Assembly (NCBI GenBank): GCA_947165195.1
Contig: CAMUZJ010000057.1
Span: 1-6,605 of the forward strand
Length of the DNA: 6,605 nt
Source of the DNA: an uncultured Bacillota bacterium
GTDB taxonomy: Bacteria; Bacillota_I; Bacilli_A; RF39; UBA660
Reading direction: 5' to 3'
Notes under the pieces: generated by a model
What the model was told of the DNA's origin: nothing
Seen by the model: the letters and a program-made list of their open reading frames with translations, nothing else
Database searches by the model: none
Shown: positions 1-5,364 of the stretch, piece after piece
Numbering within the stretch: the stretch's first letter is position 1
How the letters are laid out: each line of letters opens with the position of its first letter
Position numbers and translations under genes: made by a program

Positions 1-3
1 AAA

Positions 4-957
4 CTACTCATTTACAATTTCTAATCCACAATTAGTACTACTATCAGAGAATAGTATTTTTTCATCTAACTGTAAAGTTACCTTTAAATTAGCAGTAATA
101 CTTTCCAATATTTCTTTATTCATTTGCCCCTTTATAGGAGCTATTAACTTTTGACTAGAATCATTTAAGGATTGAATCTTTAAAAGATACTTGCCTTTTC
201 TTAGAATAATATTAACTCTATTATCTACTACTTCATATTTTTCTATGATTGTATGATTATAAGTAGTAAACTTATACTCTTTTTTTCCTATACTTAATAC
301 ACAAATAATTCCAGTAAACTCTTTCGAAAAAATTGGAATATTAGCAATCGATATCATAAAAGATGCATCTTTTCTTTCAAAGCAATTTCCTTGAGCCCAT
401 AGATAAGTTTTTGGAAAAGAAGTACCAAAATCTTTTTCGATATAACCAATACCATTTTCAAATATAAGTTCTTTTTTATTAATTTTAATACATCCATTTA
501 CTTCGTTTTTCATACTAAGTATTGCATGATTACATTCCATAAAAGGAATATAAGAAAATGGTCCCATAATATTAGGACTTAAAAAGTTATTTTTAATATT
601 TGTACTATTAGAATATCGCAACTCTCCTTTTATTTTTAATCGTTTCTTTTTTTCTTCTATATTTATACGAATTCTATTCCTTGAAAAAAAATTATCTCCT
701 ATCTTAATATAGAAAGGTTTATTACTAAATTGAAAGTCTTCTAGTTTATAATTTATAAAATAAGACTTATGATTAGTAATTACTTGAATAAAAGCTTTTT
801 TCTCATCCCGATTAATAGATACCCCTGGAATAAAAGAAATTGTTTCTTTTTGATTAGTATTTTTAAAATACCATCCTTCAAAATAGTATTTATTACTATT
901 TAAATAGTTTTCTCCTTGAAAGAGTTCTGGATTATTTATTAAATATAATTTTTTCAT
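4..957 (-). CDS. Tocopherol-cyclase-like family protein
   Basis: This 317-residue protein resembles the tocopherol cyclase-like family (PF14249), whose plant and cyanobacterial members close the chromanol ring of vitamin E. Firmicute members have no established substrate. Visible family-type motifs are YFEGWYFK (residues 25-32), GPFSYIPFMECNHAILSM (132-149), the segment at 171-191 with GYIEKDFG...TYLWAQGN, and a C-terminal GLEIV (311-315). No signal peptide or membrane helix is seen, so a cytosolic beta-rich protein is likely. The ATG at 957 is the only sensible start, but no Shine-Dalgarno precedes it; a two-codon ATG-TAG lies one base upstream. The gene lies 62 bases after the carboxypeptidase gene, with a terminator between them, so it probably has its own promoter, though none is convincing. 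The stop is TAG, at the window edge. Family placement is fairly firm; vitamin E cyclase activity is not implied, because no other tocopherol genes are present. Confidence 0.8.
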   Translation of the reverse strand: MKKLYLINNPELFQGENYLNSNKYYFEGWYFKNTNQKETISFIPGVSINRDEKKAFIQVITNHKSYFINYKLEDFQFSNKPFYIKIGDNFFSRNRIRINIEEKKKRLKIKGELRYSNSTNIKNNFLSPNIMGPFSYIPFMECNHAILSMKNEVNGCIKINKKELIFENGIGYIEKDFGTSFPKTYLWAQGNCFERKDASFMISIANIPIFSKEFTGIICVLSIGKKEYKFTTYNHTIIEKYEVVDNRVNIILRKGKYLLKIQSLNDSSQKLIAPIKGQMNKEILESITANLKVTLQLDEKILFSDSSTNCGLEIVNE

Positions 958-993
958 ACTACATGGTATTAGAAAGTAGAAAAAATATTCCTA

Positions 994-1018
994 GAAAAAA
1001 AGAAGTACAAATACTTCT
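994..1018 (-). terminator. Intrinsic terminator of the carboxypeptidase gene
   Basis: On the minus strand AGAAGTA and TACTTCT form a perfect 7-bp stem around a 4-base loop and run directly into a T-rich tract (at least six T). The stem begins one base past the carboxypeptidase stop codon. The T-tract faces only the minus strand, so it ends that gene's transcript and separates it from the tocopherol-cyclase-like gene downstream. Confidence 0.8.
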
Positions 1019-1019
1019 C

Positions 1020-2246
1020 TTAAGTCCATTTAACTTTTCTTTTTCTATTCTTAAGTATTAATACGATAATAAATATGAGAAAGAAAAGACTGATAGAGGG
1101 AATAATAACTAGTAATTTATGAGCTATTAAATATTTACCTAAGTCTAGTTCTTGTTTTTCATCTAAGACAATATCAACACTAGTAAGTAATTCTTCATTA
1201 TAATAAACATCTACTCTACCCAACTTATCTCCTTTATCCATATCTAAAGTAATTAACTCTTTTCCAGTATAGTTATACACGAGTTTTTCTTTATCATATG
1301 TATTTTCTAAGTACATTTCTAAATCATTACTTGCCAAAAATTCTACTTTATCTTTTTTAGCATATTCTGTATCAATCGTTACTAATAAATCACCTTTTTT
1401 TAAAACATTTTGATAACTATAATGATTCATAAAATATTCATAGAGTGTCTTAGCATCTAAATAATTACCAGGGGTTGTTTTACTATAGGGAGCTCTAACT
1501 GTTACTAATAAGTAATTTACATTATTATAAGTTGCAATACTAGCTAGACAAAGTCCAGCATCTCCTGTAGTACCAGTCTTTCCTCCTATTAAATAGTCCA
1601 TCGATAAGTTGTAGTTAGTAAGTGCTTTACTAATTGTACTTCTAAAAGTTAATCTACCATTACTCGTTGTATAAGTTGGAGTTTTTATAATTTCTAAAAA
1701 TTCTTTATTTTGAATAGAATATTTTAATATTGTAGCAACTTCTTCTACCGTAGAATAATGCCCTTCACTATCTAGACCTGTTGGATTTACAAAATGTGTA
1801 TGACTAAGTCCTAATTCTTGTACTTTCTTATTCATAAGGCTTACAAAGGCATCATTTGATCCAGCTATATTTCTTGTTAAAGCCAAAGCTGCATCGGCTC
1901 CTGAAGGTAGTAAAAGTCCATATAATAAATCTCTATAAGTGACTACCTCTCCTACTCTAAAACCAGCAACGGATGCATTTTGTTCTGCTAAGCCTGCAAA
2001 GTCTGCATAAGTTAAGGTAACTTTTTCATCTAAATTAGATATATTTTCTAAAGCAACAATTGCTGTTACAATCTTTGTTAAAGAAGCAATACTAACTTCT
2101 TCCTTACTCCCTTTTTCATAAAGTACACTATCTTCATTTAAATTATAAAGAATCGCATTCTCTGAATATAAATCAAACTCTAAAGCTTGAACAGAAAATG
2201 GGAAAAGAAAAAGAAAGAAAAATAAAATTAAAAATATTTTTTTCAT
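1020..2246 (-). CDS. D-alanyl-D-alanine carboxypeptidase (peptidase S11, PBP5-like)
   Basis: This 408-residue membrane-anchored enzyme is expected to remove the terminal D-Ala from peptidoglycan pentapeptides outside the cell. A signal peptide (MKK, then a run of Phe/Leu, cleavage near VQA, residue 21) is followed by the S11 transpeptidase-fold domain: SLTK with nucleophile S55 and K58, SGA at 115-117, and KTG at 223-225. A PBP5_C-like beta domain spans about 277-368. A C-terminal hydrophobic helix (about 376-399) with a basic KNRKRKVK tail replaces the amphipathic anchor of E. coli PBP5. The second motif is normally SxN; here the Asn is Ala. I chose the ATG at 2246, not the in-frame GTG at 2258, because both upstream GTG codons belong to the ribosome binding site GTGGTGAT. 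The gene has its own extended -10 promoter and a terminator, so it is probably monocistronic. Length and architecture are normal for the family. Confidence 0.92.
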   Translation of the reverse strand: MKKIFLILFFFLFLFPFSVQALEFDLYSENAILYNLNEDSVLYEKGSKEEVSIASLTKIVTAIVALENISNLDEKVTLTYADFAGLAEQNASVAGFRVGEVVTYRDLLYGLLLPSGADAALALTRNIAGSNDAFVSLMNKKVQELGLSHTHFVNPTGLDSEGHYSTVEEVATILKYSIQNKEFLEIIKTPTYTTSNGRLTFRSTISKALTNYNLSMDYLIGGKTGTTGDAGLCLASIATYNNVNYLLVTVRAPYSKTTPGNYLDAKTLYEYFMNHYSYQNVLKKGDLLVTIDTEYAKKDKVEFLASNDLEMYLENTYDKEKLVYNYTGKELITLDMDKGDKLGRVDVYYNEELLTSVDIVLDEKQELDLGKYLIAHKLLVIIPSISLFFLIFIIVLILKNRKRKVKWT

Positions 2247-2250
2247 ATAA

Positions 2251-2258
2251 ATCACCAC
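2251..2258 (-). promoter_or_regulatory. GGTGAT-type ribosome binding site of the carboxypeptidase
   Basis: GTGGTGAT sits exactly 4 bases before the ATG at 2246. GGTGAT pairs with the 16S rRNA tail (complement AAAGGAGGTGATCC) at its downstream half. The two GTG triplets are in frame and would otherwise be read as starts; their place inside this site argues against that. Confidence 0.75.
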
Positions 2259-2268
2259 TACTATGATT

Positions 2269-2297
2269 AGTATAACAAAAGAAACTCTTATTATCTA
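2269..2297 (-). promoter_or_regulatory. Extended -10 promoter of the carboxypeptidase
   Basis: The minus strand carries TGTTATACT, an extended -10 (TGn plus a 5/6 match to TATAAT) at 2269-2277. A TAGATA -35 (4/6 match to TTGACA) lies at 2292-2297 with a 17-base spacer. Transcription would begin near 2262, giving a short leader of roughly 16 bases that contains the ribosome binding site. Confidence 0.6.
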
Positions 2298-2320
2298 TCA
2301 TATTTTTTTAGTTTATATCT

Positions 2321-2338
2321 TATAATACATTAGGTGAT
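2321..2338 (+). promoter_or_regulatory. Candidate -10 and ribosome binding site of the DUF6512-like gene
   Basis: A perfect TATAAT lies at 2321-2326, and AGGTGAT at 2332-2338 lies exactly 4 bases before the ATG at 2343. The ribosome binding site is convincing. The promoter is less so: no good -35 lies 16-18 bases upstream, and a start about 7 bases after TATAAT would fall at the edge of the Shine-Dalgarno. The true promoter may lie further left, overlapping the divergent carboxypeptidase promoter. Confidence 0.45.
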
Positions 2339-2342
2339 GTAA

Positions 2343-2849
2343 ATGAATTATAAGAAATTATTCATAAACTCTATATCCATTTTTATAATATCTACTCTTC
2401 TTCATTTTGCGTATTCTACTTTTCCTAGTTTTTTAACTTCTATCATTGCTCCTGTCAATGAAAGTATCTGGGAACATTTAAAATTAATTTTTATTTCTTC
2501 TACTTTTTTTACTATTATTGATTTAAGTATTTTAAAGGAGAAAAATATCTTTCTAAAAGCTTATTTAAAAGCTATTTTTAATATTATTATATTATTAATT
2601 CTTTATTTACCAATAAGAATTGTTTTTCAAGAGAATTTAATTACTACTCTAATTATTTTCTTTCTATCTATTTTAATAAGTGAAGTTCTTTTCTCTTATA
2701 TTTCTAAAAAAGAAAATACTCATTTAAATATTCTTAGTATTTTTCTTATTTTTATTTCTATTGTTTTATTTACTTATTTATCTTACTATCCTCTTAAAAA
2801 TTTCTTATTTTATGATACGCAGACAAATAGTTATGGCATTCCTAAATAG
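2343..2849 (+). CDS. DUF6512-like integral membrane protein
   Basis: This 168-residue protein is very hydrophobic, with about five predicted membrane helices (roughly residues 5-25, 46-63, 74-93, 98-118 and 128-147). The strongest signature is APVNESIWEHLKL (36-48), which I recall from the DUF6512 family; the polar NESIWEH at the start of a membrane segment is likely a functional or structural core. The C-terminal tail, with YYPLKNFLFYD and ending YGIP, also fits that family. The role is unknown. It is the only plus-strand gene here, divergent from the carboxypeptidase and convergent with the 132-residue gene, with 3 bases between the two stop codons. The ATG is fixed by AGGTGAT at the right distance. 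No terminator of its own is visible, so its transcript probably continues antisense into the neighbour. Confidence 0.75.
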   Translation: MNYKKLFINSISIFIISTLLHFAYSTFPSFLTSIIAPVNESIWEHLKLIFISSTFFTIIDLSILKEKNIFLKAYLKAIFNIIILLILYLPIRIVFQENLITTLIIFFLSILISEVLFSYISKKENTHLNILSIFLIFISIVLFTYLSYYPLKNFLFYDTQTNSYGIPK

Positions 2850-2852
2850 GTA

Positions 2853-3251
2853 TTATTCTACTAATCTCAATAAACTAATATAGTCCATCTGAATCGATTC
2901 ATCATCTACTATAAACTTCATTTCTATTTTATCATCTATAATATTACCAAATTCTAAATAGACTCTGCTATCTATAAAGTCAATAAATTGATTGGTATCA
3001 AATATTTCTATATAGTTAATAGTGGAATCTAAGTCACAAGGATTTTCCTTCCATTTTTTTAAGACTATATTTTGAAAGCTTCTATTTTTATAAAATCCTA
3101 CATAAAACTGTATATATCCTTCTACTCCATCTTTTTTAAATTTTGTTTGTACATAAAAAGTATAACCTGCAATTCCGTTATTTCTAGCATTTACTATTTC
3201 TATTTTTTCATCTATTAATTCAAAATCTTCTGTATTATTTATGATTAACAT
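2853..3251 (-). CDS. Hypothetical protein, 132 residues
   Basis: I do not recognise a family. The protein is acidic to neutral and lacks a signal peptide or membrane helix. It reads as alternating strands, with aromatic-rich stretches such as GYTFYVQTKF (29-38) and GYIQFYVGFY (45-54), a single cysteine (C72), and an acidic C-terminal half with IVDDESIQMDY (114-124). The look is of a small cytosolic alpha/beta protein. I chose the ATG at 3251 rather than the in-frame GTG at 3263 because GTGGTGAT, 4 bases before the ATG, is the ribosome binding site. An extended -10 promoter directly upstream and the terminator of the preceding gene make it a single-gene unit. That it is a real gene is supported by its promoter, ribosome binding site and length; function is open. 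An immunity-like or Imm-type role is conceivable but unsupported, since no toxin gene is adjacent. Confidence 0.75.
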   Translation of the reverse strand: MLIINNTEDFELIDEKIEIVNARNNGIAGYTFYVQTKFKKDGVEGYIQFYVGFYKNRSFQNIVLKKWKENPCDLDSTINYIEIFDTNQFIDFIDSRVYLEFGNIIDDKIEMKFIVDDESIQMDYISLLRLVE

Positions 3252-3255
3252 CTTT

Positions 3256-3263
3256 ATCACCAC
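3256..3263 (-). promoter_or_regulatory. GGTGAT-type ribosome binding site that sets the start at 3251
   Basis: GTGGTGAT lies 4 bases before the ATG and is identical to the site before the carboxypeptidase. The in-frame GTG codons at 3258-3263 are therefore best read as part of this site, not as start codons. Confidence 0.72.
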
Positions 3264-3272
3264 TTTCTATTC

Positions 3273-3281
3273 ATTTTACCA
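3273..3281 (-). promoter_or_regulatory. Extended -10 promoter of the 132-residue gene
   Basis: The minus strand reads TGGTAAAAT, an extended -10 with a 5/6 match to TATAAT. The -35 region is only a T-run left by the preceding terminator, as is common for extended -10 promoters. The surrounding bases (TATGGTAAAATGA) closely match the promoter before the CYTH gene. Transcription would start near 3266, a few bases before the ribosome binding site. Confidence 0.5.
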
Positions 3282-3292
3282 TACTTAGAGAG

Positions 3293-3325
3293 AAAAAAAA
3301 CTTATTTTCGCTTAGAAAATAAGTT
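3293..3325 (-). terminator. Strong intrinsic terminator of the DUF2935 gene
   Basis: On the minus strand AACTTATTTTC and GAAAATAAGTT form a perfect 11-bp stem around a 5-base loop, followed by an unbroken T-tract on the exit side. The stem overlaps the TAA stop of the DUF2935 gene by two bases. This is the best terminator in the window. Confidence 0.92.
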
Positions 3326-4223
3326 ATTGATTTTTATTTATATTTTTAAGGATTCTAAGAAAGTGATTAGCTTCTCTTAAAACGTGATCGGATAACAGTG
3401 GAATAATAATACTTTTTATTTTACAGTCTAGTATTCCTTCTAATCCAGCCAGTTTAAATTCTTTTATTTTTTCTGCTTCTTTTCTACTAGCTTGTTGAAG
3501 CATCATTGGATTATTTTGATATCTATCTAGAATGGTTTGATACTCAACTACAAACTGATTTGCTTTTTTAATTAAATCTGCTTCTGTTGGATCTAATAAT
3601 CCTCTAATAAACTGAGCATGTTCTTTCATAATATCATTCCAGAATAGTTCTTGTTCGTAAATATATTGATTTGTAAATGGTTCTCTTCTCTCTATTTTCC
3701 ATAATAAATTATAATACAATTCTACTTCATTTTTCATATGATTTAGTAATAATGGATAATTGGTAGTATAAAGTTGACAAGATAAAACATTTCTCAATAT
3801 ATTTTCTTTATATTGAATAAAGTTTTGGATAATTGTTAGCGTTCTTCTATTAATATTACTTATTCTATTAGCTAGTTGGATATTGGAATCTACTCTACCA
3901 CTTCTTAAAGATAATTCTTTTGCGGTAATATTTGTATTGATTGGTATACCAGATAATTTACTTGATTTTTTCTCAGCTTCTAATGTGTCTTTTGTAACTA
4001 TCTCATCGCTTTGTAAAAGATCATTACTAATATTTGCATTAGCTAAATTCACTACTTCTTCTAAGATAGCAGAAAATTGTCTTTGAAAGCCACTAGCTGT
4101 TTGTTTTAATAATTTATCTTTTTCCATAAAACTAGCTTCTAAAAAGAAACTATGCTCTTTCATAATACGGTCAAAGAATAAATGTAATTCTAACGATAGT
4201 CTTATATATTCCATTTGATTCAT
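3324..4223 (-). CDS. DUF2935 protein, duplicated helical metal-binding bundle
   Basis: This 299-residue, nearly all-helical cytosolic protein resembles the DUF2935 family (PF11155), ferritin-like bundles of unknown role found in Clostridia and Bacilli. It reads as two copies of one unit. LELHLFFDRIMKEH (11-24) matches EQELFWNDIMKEH (190-202), and PLLLNHMKNE (157-166) matches PLLSDHVLRE (275-284). Candidate metal ligands therefore pair up as E12/H24/H162/E166 and E190/H202/H280/E284. The first copy is longer: a Ser/Lys/Asn-rich, probably flexible insert covers about 66-105. The ATG at 4223 is preceded by a perfect AGGAGG with 8-base spacing, the strongest Shine-Dalgarno here. The gene is probably a single unit: 112 bases separate it from the CYTH gene upstream, and a strong terminator follows. 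No convincing promoter was found. Family call is good; bound metal and function are inference. Confidence 0.85.
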   Translation of the reverse strand: MNQMEYIRLSLELHLFFDRIMKEHSFFLEASFMEKDKLLKQTASGFQRQFSAILEEVVNLANANISNDLLQSDEIVTKDTLEAEKKSSKLSGIPINTNITAKELSLRSGRVDSNIQLANRISNINRRTLTIIQNFIQYKENILRNVLSCQLYTTNYPLLLNHMKNEVELYYNLLWKIERREPFTNQYIYEQELFWNDIMKEHAQFIRGLLDPTEADLIKKANQFVVEYQTILDRYQNNPMMLQQASRKEAEKIKEFKLAGLEGILDCKIKSIIIPLLSDHVLREANHFLRILKNINKNQ

Positions 4224-4317
4224 ATATTTTGCCTCCTAATAAAATATATGAATACTTAACTAGTAATAGAATTGAAAATAATAATTTGCCTAAAAAGTAA
4301 TAGCTACATTTCCTACT

Positions 4318-4354
4318 AATGCCAATCCATTAATATTATTGAATTTCTGGCATT
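4318..4354 (-). repeat. Inverted repeat spanning the CYTH gene stop
   Basis: AATGCCA (4318-4324) and TGGCATT (4348-4354) are perfect 7-base arms separated by 23 AT-rich bases, with the CYTH stop codon inside. No T-tract follows on the minus strand, so it is not a standard intrinsic terminator. It might be a transcript-end structure, or chance in AT-rich DNA. The rest of the gap to the DUF2935 gene shows only a weak 5-bp stem before TTTTT near 4290-4315. Confidence 0.3.
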
Positions 4355-4965
4355 TCTTTAGCATCAAACAATACATCTTTTGTACTTGAAATACCTTGTT
4401 CTTTACATAATTCTTCATATTTATCATCCCAAGAGAGTCTATAAGAGTCTTCATATTTTAATCCTAATTTTTTCATATAAAAGTCTATTACTTTTTCTGG
4501 ATTATCATTTGTCTTTGCTTCTATTTCTAAAGCAAGTCCAAAAGGATACTCATCAACAGCAATCTCTACTACCTCATTTGAGTAGTTATTTCTATATCTT
4601 TCATAACTTTCTACTCTTTCCATTTTTAAGATATTTTCTGTTATGTAAATAAAATTTTCATAGTCATCAGGATTTATCCTGCATTCTATTTCTTCTTCTT
4701 TATTGATTTTTTCAAATGTTGTATCTGGTAATCTTCTCTTCCAACTAAGCATACATTTTGAGTTATTTTTTCCCCTAGTAATTCTTACTCTATATCTACC
4801 ATCAATTTCTTTGGAATAAAAGTTATTTCCCTCTAAAGTAGAATTATATTGTGTTGTTTTTTCATAAAATCTTCCAATGTTTTGCAAAGTAGATATTTCA
4901 TTTAGTCTTTCTATAATAGTATCCTTTTTCTCCTTTGCAAAGTAAAATCTTATTTCATATTCCAT
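4336..4965 (-). CDS. CYTH-domain-like protein
   Basis: This 209-residue protein looks like a member of the CYTH (triphosphate tunnel metalloenzyme) superfamily, which binds triphosphate compounds and divalent metal in a beta-barrel tunnel. It begins MEYEIR, an ExExR version of the diagnostic ExExK at the N-terminus. It continues with the alternating basic strand DGRYRVRITR (55-64), WKRR (75-78), EEIECR (91-96), YERYRNNY (121-128), and the typical final pair VDEYPFGLALEIEAK (137-151). A helical C-terminal extension (about 155-209) follows the barrel. The substrate is unknown; thiamine triphosphatase, tripolyphosphatase and adenylate cyclase are all in the superfamily. I chose the ATG at 4965, not the one at 4974, because the upstream ATG abuts AGGAG with no spacer while the second has 9 bases and puts ExExR at the usual position. 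Its own extended -10 promoter lies upstream. Confidence 0.78.
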   Translation of the reverse strand: MEYEIRFYFAKEKKDTIIERLNEISTLQNIGRFYEKTTQYNSTLEGNNFYSKEIDGRYRVRITRGKNNSKCMLSWKRRLPDTTFEKINKEEEIECRINPDDYENFIYITENILKMERVESYERYRNNYSNEVVEIAVDEYPFGLALEIEAKTNDNPEKVIDFYMKKLGLKYEDSYRLSWDDKYEELCKEQGISSTKDVLFDAKEMPEIQ

Positions 4966-4974
4966 ATATTTCAT

Positions 4975-4979
4975 CTCCT
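4975..4979 (-). promoter_or_regulatory. Ribosome binding site deciding the CYTH start
   Basis: AGGAG ends directly against the in-frame ATG at 4974, leaving no spacer, but lies 9 bases before the next ATG at 4965. Reading AGGAGATGA as a one-mismatch copy of AGGAGGTGA puts the second ATG in the same register as the other genes here. Confidence 0.65.
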
Positions 4980-5012
4980 ATAAAAAATTTTGATATTAAA
5001 AAATATCTTATC

Positions 5013-5042
5013 ATAATACCATAATTATAAATTAAATTACAA
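5013..5042 (-). promoter_or_regulatory. Extended -10 promoter of the CYTH gene
   Basis: The minus strand carries TGGTATTAT at 5013-5021, an extended -10 with a 5/6 match to TATAAT. TTGTAA (4/6 match to TTGACA) lies at 5037-5042 with an 18-base spacer. Transcription would start near 5006, giving a leader of about 40 bases. The -10 context TATGGTATTATGATAAG resembles the promoter of the 132-residue gene. Confidence 0.6.
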
Positions 5043-5058
5043 GAGTTTTTTTACATAT

Positions 5059-5087
5059 GAAAAGACAGAGAGAACTATCATCTGTCT
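5059..5087 (-). terminator. Weak hairpin terminator after the TSCPD gene
   Basis: AGACAGA and TCTGTCT form a 7-bp stem with an 11-base loop, overlapping the TAG stop of the TSCPD gene, and lead into only about four T before CATATG. The position is right for the end of the three-gene operon, but the short T-tract suggests leaky termination, with possible read-through to the CYTH gene. Confidence 0.45.
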
Positions 5088-5343
5088 ATTTTCTAGCTAA
5101 ATAAGCATTTAACACTTGAGCTATTTGATCTGGACAAGAAGTATTTCGAAAACCGCATTGTATTCCCGATAGTTTTTTAATAACTTCTTCTACTTCCATA
5201 TTCTTTATCAAGGATGCAATTCCTTTTAAATTTCCATTACATCCTCCTACTACTTGTAAATCTCTTACGATATTTTTTGTCTCATCAATATCAAATATAA
5301 ATTCTTTCGAACATACTCCATTCGGATTATATTTATATTCCAT
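5086..5343 (-). CDS. TSCPD-domain protein, TIGR03905-type (four cysteines)
   Basis: This 85-residue protein matches the short TSCPD-domain family known as TIGR03905. The name motif TSCPD is at residues 68-72, and the four cysteines expected of this group are C11, C35, C63 and C70. NGVCSKE, VVGGCNGN, IQCGF and NTSCPD frame them. A metal or iron-sulfur role is plausible from the cysteines; function is not established. TSCPD domains also occur at the ends of class II ribonucleotide reductases, which hints at nucleotide metabolism. The ATG at 5343 is preferred to the in-frame GTG at 5352, because GTAGTGAT ends 4 bases before the ATG and contains that GTG. Only 21 bases separate it from the stop of the fusion gene, so it is almost surely co-transcribed as the last gene of the operon. 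Length is normal for the family. Confidence 0.88.
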   Translation of the reverse strand: MEYKYNPNGVCSKEFIFDIDETKNIVRDLQVVGGCNGNLKGIASLIKNMEVEEVIKKLSGIQCGFRNTSCPDQIAQVLNAYLARK

Positions 5344-5347
5344 TTTT

Positions 5348-5355
5348 ATCACTAC
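5348..5355 (-). promoter_or_regulatory. GTGAT-type ribosome binding site of the TSCPD gene
   Basis: GTAGTGAT ends exactly 4 bases before the ATG at 5343, the same register as the GTGGTGAT sites elsewhere in the window. It contains the in-frame GTG at 5352, which is therefore unlikely to be the start. Confidence 0.6.
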
Positions 5356-5364
5356 TTTCTTTTT

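Noticed and set aside
2841..2850. CCTAAATAGG near-palindrome at the end of the plus-strand gene
   Set aside because: The arms are 4 bases with a 2-base gap, too short to form a hairpin or to suggest an operator.
3883..4086. Plus-strand open frame of 67 codons
   Set aside because: It is antisense to the DUF2935 gene, has no ribosome binding site and its product has no recognisable features.
4290..4316. Possible terminator after the CYTH gene (5-bp stem before TTTTT on the minus strand)
   Set aside because: The stem is 5 bp with a G-U pair and a 12-base loop, too weak to call in AT-rich DNA.
4224..4335. Riboswitch or small RNA in the gap before the DUF2935 gene
   Set aside because: The gap is short and AT-rich, with no conserved riboswitch core that I can recognise.
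4380..4652. Plus-strand open frame of 90 codons
   Set aside because: It lies wholly antisense inside the CYTH gene; its Leu/Tyr/Phe-rich product is what AT-rich antisense reading gives.
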